DNA from: Flavobacterium sp. CECT 9288
GTDB taxonomy: Bacteria; Bacteroidota; Bacteroidia; Flavobacteriales; Flavobacteriaceae
Direction: 5' to 3'
Assembly: GCF_918731615.1 (NCBI RefSeq)
Contig: NZ_OU957226.1
Location: 372,001 to 436,000, forward strand
Length of the DNA stretch: 64,000 bases
Below are positions 25,942-34,856 of this stretch, piece after piece (position 1 is the stretch's first letter; each line of letters begins with the position of its first letter). The notes under the pieces are model-generated. The model ran no database searches and was not told the DNA's origin. It saw only the letters and a program-made list of their open reading frames with translations. Position numbers and translations under genes: made by a program.

Positions 25942-26619
25942 ATGAAAAATATCATTATTACGGGAACTAGCAGAGGAATTGGATTTGAATTGGCCTTGCA
26001 GTTTGCAACAGCAGGTCATCAAGTATTAGCAATTTCTAGAAACATTCCGCAAGCATTACTAGCAAACCAAAATATTACGTGTCTCTCAGTTGATTTGTCT
26101 GTTGAGTCTGAATTAAATAAAGTCAAAGAATTTCTTGACCAATCTTGGAAACAAGTCGATGCTGTGATTCATAACGCAGGAAGTTTATTACTTAAGCCTT
26201 TTGTTGAAACAACTCAAGAAGATTTTGAAAGTATTTATAAAGTCAATGTTTTTGGAGTTGCTAATTTAACTCGCATTTGTTTGCCGTACTTGCAAAAAGG
26301 GAGTCATGTTGTAACCATAAGTTCTATGGGAGGTATTCAAGGAAGCTTAAAATTTGCTGGTTTAGCTGCATATAGTTCGAGTAAAGGAGCTGTTATTACC
26401 TTGTCTGAATTATTAGCTGAGGAATATAAAGAGCAAGGAATATCTTTTAATGTTCTTGCTTTGGGTTCTGTTCAAACTGAAATGCTAGAAGAAGCTTTTC
26501 CAGGATATCAAGCGCCTATTCAAGCAAATGAAATGGCAAATTATATTTTTGATTTTACTTTAAATGGCAATAAGTATTTTAACGGTAAAGTACTGCAAGT
26601 TTCCTCTACAAATCCATAA
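25942..26619 (+). CDS. Short-chain dehydrogenase/reductase
   Basis: The 225-residue enzyme has the classical SDR cofactor motif TGTSRGIG (residues 7-14), the NAG motif (HNAG, 77-80), the active-site serine region VTISSMGG and the catalytic Y144-S-S-S-K148. The T-G-x-S-R-G-I-G and R33 context suggests NADP(H). It is shorter than most classical SDRs (about 250). Substrate is not predictable. The next gene starts 12 bp downstream, so they are probably cotranscribed. Confidence 0.92.
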   Translation: MKNIIITGTSRGIGFELALQFATAGHQVLAISRNIPQALLANQNITCLSVDLSVESELNKVKEFLDQSWKQVDAVIHNAGSLLLKPFVETTQEDFESIYKVNVFGVANLTRICLPYLQKGSHVVTISSMGGIQGSLKFAGLAAYSSSKGAVITLSELLAEEYKEQGISFNVLALGSVQTEMLEEAFPGYQAPIQANEMANYIFDFTLNGNKYFNGKVLQVSSTNP

Positions 26620-26631
26620 TTCTGAATTATT

Positions 26632-27231
26632 TTGATAGAAACGCTTGCTAAATTTCTGCCTGACCACGCTGTAAAACCTGCATTTGAATTGATTGTGACA
26701 CATGGTGTTCATCTAAAAATTGTGAATGAACGCGCTACACGTCATGGCGATTATAGGAAAGGGTTAAGTGGTAAACATGAAATAACAGTTAATGGGAGCT
26801 TAAATAAATATAGGTTCCTTATGACTCTTATTCATGAAATTGCTCATCTTGTAGCTTTTGAGAAATATGGTCGAAATATTAAACCGCATGGTCAAGAATG
26901 GAAACATACTTTTCAGCAATTGATGGTGCCTTATATTCGGCCAGAGATCTATCCAAATCATTTGTTACCCTTGCTAGCAAGACATTTTAGAAATCCAAGT
27001 GCTACAAGTGATACCGATACTACTTTGGCATTAGCCTTGAAACAGTACGACAATCAAAACGATAAAAATTATGTTTTTGAAATTCCATACGGAAGTGTTT
27101 TTCGAATCAAAAACGGAAAAATATTCAAGAAAATAGCTGTAAGAACGAAGCGTTTTGAATGTCTCGAAATAAGTTCTGGGAAACTCTACCTTTTTAATCC
27201 AAATGCTGAGGTTGAACTGCTACAATCATAA
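26632..27231 (+). CDS. SprT-like zinc metalloprotein
   Basis: The 199-residue protein starts at TTG 26632, supported by the conserved-looking LAKFLPDHAVKPAFEL start and the absence of any nearby ATG. The HEIAH motif (68-72) plus H86 in KPHGQEW forms the zinc site of the SprT/Spartan-like fold. A C-terminal beta-rich part probably replaces the zinc-ribbon. The role (protease or other) is not established for bacterial members. It converges with the MlaF-like gene (4 bp between stops). Confidence 0.82.
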   Translation: MIETLAKFLPDHAVKPAFELIVTHGVHLKIVNERATRHGDYRKGLSGKHEITVNGSLNKYRFLMTLIHEIAHLVAFEKYGRNIKPHGQEWKHTFQQLMVPYIRPEIYPNHLLPLLARHFRNPSATSDTDTTLALALKQYDNQNDKNYVFEIPYGSVFRIKNGKIFKKIAVRTKRFECLEISSGKLYLFNPNAEVELLQS

Positions 27232-27235
27232 TTGC

Positions 27236-27997
27236 TTATTCTTTCAAGTAGGCTTCTCTCACTTTTTTGAACAAGTTTGAGGAGTAAACAAATGCAACTA
27301 CAGCTTCATTATCAGTTCTGAAAATTTCTTCTTTGCTGCCTTCCCAAGCTTTTAAACCATCTTTTAAGAACAAAATTTTCTCACCAATTTCCATAACTGA
27401 ATTCATGTCATGTGTATTAATTACAGTAGTGATGTTGTATTCTTCGGTGATTTCTTTTATGAGGTTGTCAATCAAAATTGCCGTATTTGGATCTAATCCT
27501 GAGTTAGGTTCGTCACAAAACAAATATTTAGGATTGTTAACAATAGCACGAGCTATGGCAACACGTTTTTGCATTCCACCAGATATTTCAGATGGCAGTT
27601 TGTTATGAGCTTTAACCAATGCAACTCTGTCTAAAACAAAATCAACACGTTCCTTAATTTTTGCAGTATTGTCTTTGGTAAACATTCTCAAAGGGAATGC
27701 AACATTTTCGGCTACGGTCATAGAATCAAAAAGTGCACTTCCTTGAAAAACCATTCCAATTTCGGTACGTAATTCTCTTTTTTCATCAGCTTCAAGTTCA
27801 GAGTACACACGACCATCAAAACAAATTTGTCCAGTCTCGGGCGTATGAATCCCTAAAAGACTTTTCAATAAAACAGTTTTTCCAGATCCACTTTGTCCTA
27901 TAATAAGGTTGGTCTTTCCTGTTTCAAAAACAGTCGATATCCCTTTTAGGATTTTATTTCCGTTAAATGATTTTTCTACGTTTTTTACTTCTATCAT
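27236..27997 (-). CDS. MlaF-type phospholipid ABC transporter ATPase
   Basis: This 253-residue ATPase has Walker A GQSGSGKT (34-41), signature ISGGMQKR, Walker B FCDEPNSGLDP and a D-loop/H-loop (NTHD). The ISGGMQKRVAIARAI form and the SGLDP after Walker B are typical of MlaF/MceG ATPases that pair with MlaE permeases. It overlaps the permease gene by 4 bp, so subunit synthesis is coupled. The system maintains outer-membrane lipid asymmetry in Gram-negatives. The MCE substrate-binding subunit is not in this window. Confidence 0.9.
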   Translation of the reverse strand: MIEVKNVEKSFNGNKILKGISTVFETGKTNLIIGQSGSGKTVLLKSLLGIHTPETGQICFDGRVYSELEADEKRELRTEIGMVFQGSALFDSMTVAENVAFPLRMFTKDNTAKIKERVDFVLDRVALVKAHNKLPSEISGGMQKRVAIARAIVNNPKYLFCDEPNSGLDPNTAILIDNLIKEITEEYNITTVINTHDMNSVMEIGEKILFLKDGLKAWEGSKEEIFRTDNEAVVAFVYSSNLFKKVREAYLKE

Positions 27998-28743
27998 GAC
28001 CCTAATAACAATTGTGTTAATATATAATTAATAAGTATGATACAAACAGATGTCCATACAAATGACACTGTACTTGCTTTTCCTACCTCTAGTGCTCCAC
28101 CTTTCATATAATAGCCGTGAAAAGAGGGAATTGTAGCAAGTAACATAGCAAAAATTAAGGTTTTTATAAAAGCATACGTAATGTGAAACGGAATGAATTC
28201 CATTTGAGTTCCATTTATAAATTCGTCACTAGATATAAATCCGCCGTAAACACCAGCCATCCAACCGCCTAAAATACCTAAAAACATAGCAATTCCTATG
28301 ACAAAAGGGTAAAGTAATAAGGCTATAATTTTTGGAAAAACAAGGTAATTTAAGGAATTTACACCCATTACCTCTAGCGCATCAATTTGTTCTGTAACAC
28401 GCATTGTTCCTATACTTGATGTAATAAAGGAACCCATTTTTCCAGCCATAATAACAGATATGAAGGTAGGAGCAAACTCAAGAATCACAGATTGTCTTGT
28501 GGCAAAGCCAATAAGATATTTTGGAATTAATGGGTTTGTAAGGTTCAATGCAGTTTGAATAGCCACTACACCTCCCACGAAAAAGGAAATAAAAGCAACA
28601 ATCCCAAGTGAGTCAATGACCAAGTCATCAATTTCTTTGAAGATCAATTTTTTCATTACAGACCATTTCGTCTGTTTGTTGAAAATTTCTTTAAGCATCA
28701 GGAAGTATCTTCCTATTTGCGTTATATATCGAATGAGCATCAT
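27994..28743 (-). CDS. MlaE-family lipid ABC transporter permease
   Basis: The 249-residue integral membrane protein has several hydrophobic segments and MlaE/YrbE signatures: FVGGVVAIQTALNL, PTFISVIMAGKMGSFITSSIGTM and RVTEQIDALEVMGVN, the last being the conserved E-Q-I-D-A-L loop that contacts the ATPase. An alternative start is ATG 28740. It overlaps the ATPase start by 4 bp and forms with it the inner-membrane core of a lipid transporter. Direction of transport is not inferable. Confidence 0.92.
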   Translation of the reverse strand: MMLIRYITQIGRYFLMLKEIFNKQTKWSVMKKLIFKEIDDLVIDSLGIVAFISFFVGGVVAIQTALNLTNPLIPKYLIGFATRQSVILEFAPTFISVIMAGKMGSFITSSIGTMRVTEQIDALEVMGVNSLNYLVFPKIIALLLYPFVIGIAMFLGILGGWMAGVYGGFISSDEFINGTQMEFIPFHITYAFIKTLIFAMLLATIPSFHGYYMKGGALEVGKASTVSFVWTSVCIILINYILTQLLLGS

Positions 28744-28822
28744 AAGTTTACGAATATGGGCTAAATTACAAAATTGTAAGCATTTTGCGAGTCAAGTAAA
28801 TTAATAGTTTCCTGCTGTAAAA

Positions 28823-29671
28823 CTAAAACAGTTTTTCTTTCATTTTTTTCAATCGGTAATTGCGTATGAATTTTGCTTGTTCAGCAGTAACTAACAATGG
28901 AGTTTTTGATTTTTTTGCTTTCCAAAAACCGTTCATGTAATCTATAAAAAGAAGTGGTTTTTTTTTCATCATAGCTAGTTTTATCGAAGCTATCGCTGTG
29001 ATGACAAAACCATAACCAAGTGTATAAAAAGCCTCGCCTTGCTTGTAACGTGCTTTTTGATTGTAATTTGCACCTGTTGGTTTTAAGTGTTTAACGGGTA
29101 AACTTTCATCAGTGACTACTTCCCAGTTGTAAAATTTGCATAATAATTCATCTACAGTATCCCAACCCATGGCTGGTTTTAGTCCGCCAATTTGTTGAAA
29201 GGTTTCTTTTCTATAGGCTTTTAATGCGCCACGAATATGATCTTTGTCTGTTAAGTTTTCGAGTATCCATTCACCATTTTTTTCGATGTAGCAAAATCCA
29301 CCTGCCATTCCAATTCTTTCATCGGACTGGAAATGTTTGATAATGGTTTCGAAATAATTAGCAGGAAATATTAGGTCGGCATCAATTTTTACAATTAAAT
29401 CATAGTTTTCATCTAAAGTATTAAATCCTGTTTGAAAGGCTTGAATTACTTTACTTCCGGGTAAATGAACAGCATCTGAAGTTTTGTTAACCAATGAAAT
29501 AAAAGGATGTTTACTGATAAATGAATTGACAACATCAGCTGTATTATCAGTAGAATTATCATTTACCACTACAATTTTAGCTGGTAAAACAGTTTGCTCC
29601 ACTAAGGATTGAAGTGTCAAAGAAATTAATGCTTCTTCGTTATGTGATGGAATTACGATATAATATCTCAT
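28823..29671 (-). CDS. Glycosyltransferase family 2
   Basis: The 282-residue enzyme has a GT-A fold with IVIPSHNEEALI (nucleotide-sugar binding start), VVNDNSTDNT and the metal-binding DAD (97-99, in VKIDADLIFP). A region with GGLKPAMGWDTVDELL follows, typical for acceptor binding. No membrane segments are obvious. It is cytoplasmic or membrane-associated and probably acts in surface polysaccharide or lipid glycosylation. It follows the methyltransferase gene by 26 bp on the same strand, so they may form a unit. Confidence 0.88.
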   Translation of the reverse strand: MRYYIVIPSHNEEALISLTLQSLVEQTVLPAKIVVVNDNSTDNTADVVNSFISKHPFISLVNKTSDAVHLPGSKVIQAFQTGFNTLDENYDLIVKIDADLIFPANYFETIIKHFQSDERIGMAGGFCYIEKNGEWILENLTDKDHIRGALKAYRKETFQQIGGLKPAMGWDTVDELLCKFYNWEVVTDESLPVKHLKPTGANYNQKARYKQGEAFYTLGYGFVITAIASIKLAMMKKKPLLFIDYMNGFWKAKKSKTPLLVTAEQAKFIRNYRLKKMKEKLF

Positions 29672-29697
29672 TAGAAAAATCTGTTTTCTTTATTCAA

Positions 29698-30225
29698 TTA
29701 TTTATTTTCTCTAACAGCGCAAACAATATAATATCTAGGTGTGAAATAGCGTAATAAAGGTCTAAAACCAATTTTTTTTACTGGATGTGTAAACTTTTCT
29801 CGAGCGGTGATTTCCCAACCTGTTTTTTCTAATAACCAATCTAATTGCCAATCTTCAAACTCATGGTAATGCCTGTCCCACATATCAGTTTTGCTGCGGT
29901 ACGCTGGTGAAAACCAAAGGCGTAACGGAATAGAAATGACTAATTTATTGCAGTTTACATTTTCTAAAACAGTATATGGATTTAATAAATGCTCGAATAT
30001 TTCGAAGGCAGTAAAAACAGAATAAGTTTCGGTTTGCAATGCCGTTTGGTCGTTATCTAAATCTTCTCCTTTGGTGTTTTTTACTTGGTATCCATTTTCT
30101 TCCATGATTTTAGAAAACGGATTAGGTACTCCTAAATCAAAGATGGTTTCTGAGGTGGTAACGTGTTGTTTTAAAAATTCTAAGGTATGTTTGAATCTTT
30201 TATTAGGAAATGTTTTTTCGTACAT
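29698..30225 (-). CDS. SAM-dependent methyltransferase-like protein
   Basis: I choose ATG 30225 (protein start MYEKTFPNKRF). A GTG at 30252 would add nine residues but lies almost at the transcription start implied by the -7 box at 30260-30267. The 175-residue protein has a SAM-binding-like motif IFDLGVPNPFSKIM, an acidic GEDLD, and FEIFEHLLNP, as in class I methyltransferases. The fold is short for a full methyltransferase. The target is unknown; adjacency to a glycosyltransferase suggests glycan or lipid modification. Confidence 0.75.
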   Translation of the reverse strand: MYEKTFPNKRFKHTLEFLKQHVTTSETIFDLGVPNPFSKIMEENGYQVKNTKGEDLDNDQTALQTETYSVFTAFEIFEHLLNPYTVLENVNCNKLVISIPLRLWFSPAYRSKTDMWDRHYHEFEDWQLDWLLEKTGWEITAREKFTHPVKKIGFRPLLRYFTPRYYIVCAVRENK

Positions 30226-30259
30226 GTTTTTTTGATTTTGCCACTGTGGCACGCAGGTA

Positions 30260-30267
30260 CAAATATA
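30260..30267 (-). promoter_or_regulatory. -7 box of the methyltransferase/glycosyltransferase unit
   Basis: TATATTTG on the minus strand, 34 bp before the preferred ATG at 30225. No consensus TTG at 19 nt. Confidence 0.45.
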
Positions 30268-30296
30268 GTAATAAATGTGTTTTGGGCACTGTTTTT

Positions 30297-30433
30297 TAGC
30301 CCGGATGGCAACGAAAATCCCGGAGGTATAAAATGTAGTTTTTCAAGGGGCAAAAAGCGACTAACAGAAGCTTTATTGCCCCTTAGAAAAACAAGTTTTA
30401 TAAAGAGGAATTGCAGTGTACAGCCGGATTAGC
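30297..30433. repeat. Dispersed flavobacterial repeat, family A, with a long internal hairpin
   Basis: The left end TAGCCCGGATGGCAACGAAA leads to ATCC and the right end is ATTGCAGTGTACAGCCGGAT then TAGCT. Between them (about 30327-30402) lies a long imperfect hairpin with arms built on GGGGCAA / TTGCCCC (30347-30353, 30377-30383), extended by GTTTTTC / GAAAAAC. The right-end core matches the second copy (60611-60699) at 15 of 19 positions. I recall this end pattern from many Flavobacterium genomes. The element is intergenic, between divergently arranged transcription boundaries. Confidence 0.65.
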
Positions 30434-30459
30434 TTCATGTACTCGTGCAATTGTTGTAG

Positions 30460-31518
30460 TTAATATCTATAAATAAAGGCATTGATGTTCATTCCTGCGC
30501 CTACAGAGGCAAATAGAAGGATATCTCCTTTTTGAATGGATTGATTTTCTATTTGACCACGAATTAGTAAGTCAAAAAGAGTCGGTACGGTTGCAACGCT
30601 GCTGTTTCCTAATTCATGAATGCTCATGGGCATGATGTCTTTAGGTACAGTTTTGTCAAATAATTTATAGAAGCGTTGAATAATGGCTTCGTCCATTTTT
30701 TCGTTGGCTTGGTGAATCAAGATTTTTTTCACGTCGTCAATGCCTATTCCACTGGCATCAAGACAGTTTTTCATAGCCAAGGGAACATTGTTTAACGCAA
30801 ATTCATAGATTTTTCGACCGTACATTTTGATGTAGCGGGTATCTGGATCTAAATCAAGATTGTATGATTTGCCAAAAAACAAATAGTGTGACTCGTCTAT
30901 GGAGTAGGTGGCACTTTCATAGGCTAACATTCCAGTTTCATCATCCGAAGCTTCGATAATGGCAGCACCAGCTCCGTCTGAATAGATCATTGAATCTCTG
31001 TCATGAACGTCAACAACTCTAGAAAGTGTTTCGGAACCGACTACTAAACATCTTTTTGCCATTCCAGATTTGATGAATGCATTTGCTTGTAAAACGCCTT
31101 CAATCCAGCCTGGGCATCCAAAGAGGATGTCGTAAGCAACACATTTTGGATTCTTTATTTGGAGTTTGTTTTTTACACGTGTGGCTAAGCTAGGTAGCAT
31201 ATCCGATTGGTTTGTGCCATATTTTACATCACCAAAGTTGTGTGCAAAAATGATATAATCAATGGTTTCTGGATCGATCGATGCATTTGCTATTGCTTTT
31301 TCGCAAGCAAAAAAGGCTAAGTCTGATGAATTGAGATGATCTTCGGCATAGCGTCTGTGTTCTATTCCGGTAATGCCTTTAAATTTTTTAATAACAACTT
31401 GGTTAGGATAGCCAAAAGGAGTTCCATCTTCATTCAAAAATACATGTTCGCCAAAGTCAGTATTGCTTACTTTTTTCTCAGGAATATAGCTTCCTATTCC
31501 AGCTATTTTTATTTTCAT
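30460..31518 (-). CDS. 3-oxoacyl-ACP synthase III family enzyme
   Basis: The 352-residue thiolase-fold enzyme has the Cys-His-Asn catalytic triad: C135 (ILFGCPGWIEG), H269 (ILIHQANEKMD) and N305 (ELGNSSVAT). NSDGAGAAIIEA-like and GDILLFASVGAGMN segments also fit KAS III. It differs from canonical FabH by the N-terminal insert around VFLNEDGTPFGYPNQ, so a FabH-like enzyme for special acyl chains (branched or flexirubin/aryl-polyene-type) is possible. Cytoplasmic, monocistronic. FabH itself cannot be excluded. Confidence 0.85.
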   Translation of the reverse strand: MKIKIAGIGSYIPEKKVSNTDFGEHVFLNEDGTPFGYPNQVVIKKFKGITGIEHRRYAEDHLNSSDLAFFACEKAIANASIDPETIDYIIFAHNFGDVKYGTNQSDMLPSLATRVKNKLQIKNPKCVAYDILFGCPGWIEGVLQANAFIKSGMAKRCLVVGSETLSRVVDVHDRDSMIYSDGAGAAIIEASDDETGMLAYESATYSIDESHYLFFGKSYNLDLDPDTRYIKMYGRKIYEFALNNVPLAMKNCLDASGIGIDDVKKILIHQANEKMDEAIIQRFYKLFDKTVPKDIMPMSIHELGNSSVATVPTLFDLLIRGQIENQSIQKGDILLFASVGAGMNINAFIYRY

Positions 31519-31846
31519 TGTGTTAATTTTCCAAATTTGAGGCTAATTTAATCAATATTAATTTAGAACACTCACAAAATTTACTATGCGTGCATATAAT
31601 TATGAAATAATAGATAATTGGCAAAAAAACTGATAATTCAATTGCAAATCAAGAAGATTGTTGAGATAATTATTTTGTAATTCTAGCAATTCGTAAAGCT
31701 TGCATTTTAAGGATTTATTTGTGCTAAAATACCTTATTGCGATTGCTTAAATGGTGTGGCTTTTTTTGATGAAAATAGTAATAGGGAATTACTATCCTGT
31801 TGTGTATGCAAAAAAAATGAGCCACTTAATAGTGGCTCATTAGATA
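31519..31846. other. Intergenic region upstream of the KAS III-like gene
   Basis: The 328 bp contain the upstream region of the KAS III-like gene and, at 31810-31840, the terminator of the preceding gene. I see no TAnnTTTG box for the minus strand and no small ORF that I can support. Confidence 0.5.
31810..31840 (-). terminator. Terminator of the secreted protein gene
   Basis: 10-bp perfect stem ATGAGCCACT / AGTGGCTCAT with loop TAAT, followed on the minus strand by eight T. It begins 6 bp past the stop. Confidence 0.95.
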
Positions 31847-33394
31847 TTATTTAATATTTAATTTTTCTAAATGTATATTTATTTCTTTTAATTTCTTGTC
31901 ATATTCTAGTAATAAAACATTTCCAACTTTTGCGGGTAAAACTCTAAAATCAGAATTGTTTTTTTCATTTGTTAGATAAATTTTATCTTCGGATAATTGT
32001 CCATTATCATAAATGATAGTTTTAAAAGCGCTTTTGTTTTTTTCTCCTTTTAATCTTTCATAATCTATGAAACAAGCGTAGAAACGATCATTTTTTTTGT
32101 CTAGTTGAGTATATTCATAATCAAATGCGCCATATGCTTTTAATGCGTGTGCGTTTAATTGAGGGCTTCCAAAATCAGATAAGCTTGGAGCTCTTGATTT
32201 TCCTTTTTCAAATTCTTGAATTCCTGTAAGTTTGAAATCAGAATTGAACTTAAATACTACAGAATTTGTAATGGTAAGCTGTGTAACACTTGCGCCACCG
32301 CCACCACCGCCTAATATAGACAATGTTGTTAATGCTATTCCTCCAGCACTTGCAGTTCTTTTATAGAATTCTCCAATGGCATAGTACTCATTGTTCTTTG
32401 TTCTGGCAATATTGTGGAAATAGATGTAGCCTTTATCTTCAATATAATTTCCGTCTACTTTTGCCATTTTAGCAACATCTTCTTTCCAGCTAGTGAAATT
32501 TTCTTTTAAAGTTTTTCCTGATAAGTCGATAACCTCAGTAAAAAGGCCTAAACTTTTATCATCAACAATATTATCACCTTCTTTAAAATATTCCCCCATT
32601 AGAACAACATTGTTGTCATTGTCAAGGAATGCATTATTGATCAGTCTTGGTTTACTGTTTTTATTATATTCTTTTTCGCATAATAAAAGTCCTGTATTCA
32701 CATCAATAATTTTTGTCTTTAAAGTGATTTTTCTAGACAAAAGACTTGATTTTGATGATTCTAAAGCAACAATTACTTTATCATTTACTTCAATAGGATT
32801 TATTGACAACATTTCTTTTGAATCACTAGGAGAATTATATTCCCATGATTTTCCACCATCAGTTGGGTAGTATTTTAAAGAATATCCTATTTTTTTATTG
32901 TCTTCAAACTTATTGAAAATGAATCCTTTATTTTCTACAGGAAATAAAATGTTAAAATCACCTGATTGCTGCATGTATTGGATATAGCGAATTTCTTTGC
33001 TTTCTAAAGGAATGTCAATAGTTGGTAATTGGTTAACTTTTTTATCGTAGCTTAAAAGACTGATTTTTTTTTCTTTAAAATTAGCCATTGCAAACATTAT
33101 TCCTTGATTGTTAAAGCTACTTTTCATTAAAAAAGTATTTTTATTATCAATGTATGTTTTCTTAGCAACTTCTACTAGATTTTTATCTAAAACTTGAATT
33201 GCAAACTCACGGTCGCCTTTTTTTAGTTTATCCAATTCATAAAAGAAATAATAACCATCAACATCTTTCTCTTTGTTAAGTATTGCTCCTGAATTCTTCA
33301 CTATAAAGGTATTGACTTTGTCGATTTTTTTTTCTTGTGCAAAAGTCAAATTTGCCACAAAGGAGATTAAAAGTAAAGTAGAGATTCTTTTCAT
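31847..33394 (-). CDS. Secreted protein of unknown function
   Basis: The 515-residue protein has a signal peptide (about 1-19, ending TFAQE). The rest is beta-rich with repeated short strands (KVNQLPTIDIPLESKEIRY, NNVVLMGEYFKEG and NEYYAIGEFYKRT are examples). This suggests a beta-propeller-like or multi-strand fold. A GGGGGG tract occurs in SILGGGGGGASV. I do not recognise a named family with certainty, although it recalls a Bacteroidota DUF. It is preceded by the M48 protease gene (23 bp) on the same strand, which suggests a cotranscribed pair. Confidence 0.75.
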   Translation of the reverse strand: MKRISTLLLISFVANLTFAQEKKIDKVNTFIVKNSGAILNKEKDVDGYYFFYELDKLKKGDREFAIQVLDKNLVEVAKKTYIDNKNTFLMKSSFNNQGIMFAMANFKEKKISLLSYDKKVNQLPTIDIPLESKEIRYIQYMQQSGDFNILFPVENKGFIFNKFEDNKKIGYSLKYYPTDGGKSWEYNSPSDSKEMLSINPIEVNDKVIVALESSKSSLLSRKITLKTKIIDVNTGLLLCEKEYNKNSKPRLINNAFLDNDNNVVLMGEYFKEGDNIVDDKSLGLFTEVIDLSGKTLKENFTSWKEDVAKMAKVDGNYIEDKGYIYFHNIARTKNNEYYAIGEFYKRTASAGGIALTTLSILGGGGGGASVTQLTITNSVVFKFNSDFKLTGIQEFEKGKSRAPSLSDFGSPQLNAHALKAYGAFDYEYTQLDKKNDRFYACFIDYERLKGEKNKSAFKTIIYDNGQLSEDKIYLTNEKNNSDFRVLPAKVGNVLLLEYDKKLKEINIHLEKLNIK

Positions 33395-33417
33395 AATTGG
33401 TTTGTATTTAAAGTGTA

Positions 33418-34764
33418 TTAATTTTTATTTAAAGTCTTGAAAAAAGTATAAGCATCTTGGAATTCAGTATCATCTTTGGATATCAATTCATTTTTTTGAC
33501 AAAAATAATAACCTATTTTTCTAAGGTCTTTTAGTTCAAGATTGTTTAGAAATAGCCGTATTTCATTAATGTATTTTTCTTCTGAAAAAGAGTTTACTGG
33601 GCCAACATATTTTCCGAAAACATGTTTTTCTTTTAAGATGTAGACTTTTTTCAATAAGTAAGCAACATAACTATTAAAGGTTTTTCTATCCAATTCATTT
33701 TTTTTATGAAGAGATAATAATTGGTACAAAGCAAAGTCTAGTTTAGAATCGTTAAAAAAAGTTATAATACTATTTTCAGATGCTTTTTTCTGTACTAAGT
33801 CTATTTCGTTTTTTGTTGCATTTGTGGAAGTGATAGTATGATCGTGAATTAAGTTTTCTATACGAAGTGGAATGTTTGGATGTGTTTTTAATGAATCTTT
33901 GTCAATTTCTAAATCATTTGCACTTTCAGTAGTATCAAACATTTTTTCTTCTTTTTCAATCCAAACTTCTTTAAATGGATATTCTTCAAAGGTGAAATTT
34001 TGTTTTAAATCGGTTGGATTATTAAAAATTATCCCATCAGTCAAATCTAGTTTTTTTAGAATGTTTATGGAAGCCTGCTTGTTGTATTTAGTATTATTAA
34101 ACATTATAAAACCAAGTGAGTCAGCTTGTGTCTCTGCACTTCTGCTTCGTTTCATAAAATTAAATTTTAAATCCTTTAATAATAAAGTTACAGCAGACCT
34201 TCGACCATATTTTTTATTGGAGGCGGTATTTAGTTGTTGTTTGAAGTCCTTAGAGTTGAATGTTTCGAGATGCTCTATAAGTGCTTTGTCATTATGTTTT
34301 AAGATGTAATGTGCTAATTCATGACAAATAATAAATGCCATTTCATCATTATTTTCAATAAGTGAAAATAAGCCTAAATTGATAGAGAATATACCGTTTC
34401 CATAACATCCAGCATTAGGTATTAAGGATTTGTTAATCAGAAAATAAAAATCTTTTGAATCAATTTGTGGATTAGATTGGTATACTTCGACAAGTATTTT
34501 TTTAAGAAATCCATTGATGGTTTTGTCAAAAATAAATGTGCTGTCTTTTATATCTTTTAAGAAAGATACTTTACGATCTGAAAGTATTTCTTTTGCCTTT
34601 TTTTGTTGAATAGAGCTGAACTCGTTTATTTTATTATTCGTTATTTTAGTAATGTAATTTTCCAGTGAATCAATACTTTCAGGGGAATATTTAAATCCAG
34701 AATTCTGGGCTTGACATGTTCCAAAATAGGATAGCAATAAAAATAATAATAGGTTTGTTTTCAA
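33418..34764 (-). CDS. Exported M48-type zinc metalloprotease
   Basis: The start is TTG 34764 and the signal peptide (residues 1-20, ending CQAQN) requires it. The HELAH zinc-protease motif (H148, E149, H152) lies in FIICHELAHYILKH, and a later third-ligand segment is SAETQADSLGF. Length 448 is long for the family because of a C-terminal extension with helical, charged sequence. No membrane segments other than the signal peptide are seen, so it is probably periplasmic or surface-exposed. Role unknown; it may process the neighbouring secreted protein. Confidence 0.87.
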   Translation of the reverse strand: MKTNLLLFLLLSYFGTCQAQNSGFKYSPESIDSLENYITKITNNKINEFSSIQQKKAKEILSDRKVSFLKDIKDSTFIFDKTINGFLKKILVEVYQSNPQIDSKDFYFLINKSLIPNAGCYGNGIFSINLGLFSLIENNDEMAFIICHELAHYILKHNDKALIEHLETFNSKDFKQQLNTASNKKYGRRSAVTLLLKDLKFNFMKRSRSAETQADSLGFIMFNNTKYNKQASINILKKLDLTDGIIFNNPTDLKQNFTFEEYPFKEVWIEKEEKMFDTTESANDLEIDKDSLKTHPNIPLRIENLIHDHTITSTNATKNEIDLVQKKASENSIITFFNDSKLDFALYQLLSLHKKNELDRKTFNSYVAYLLKKVYILKEKHVFGKYVGPVNSFSEEKYINEIRLFLNNLELKDLRKIGYYFCQKNELISKDDTEFQDAYTFFKTLNKN

Positions 34765-34803
34765 AATCTAGTTGTAAGAATTATTTTCCAATGCAATAGT
34801 AAT

Positions 34804-34833
34804 AAAAATACCCCGATATATCGAGGTATTTTT
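34804..34833 (-). terminator. Terminator of gcvP
   Basis: 13-bp stem AAAAATACCCCGA / TCGAGGTATTTTT with loop TATA. The one mismatch becomes a G-U pair on the minus strand. It lies 24 bp past the gcvP stop. Confidence 0.85.
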
Positions 34834-34856
34834 ATTATTTATATATTATTAGAAAA

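Noticed and set aside
31519..31846. Small RNA or riboswitch upstream of the KAS III-like gene
   Set aside because: Only the terminator at 31810-31840 is structured; I see no conserved riboswitch pattern.
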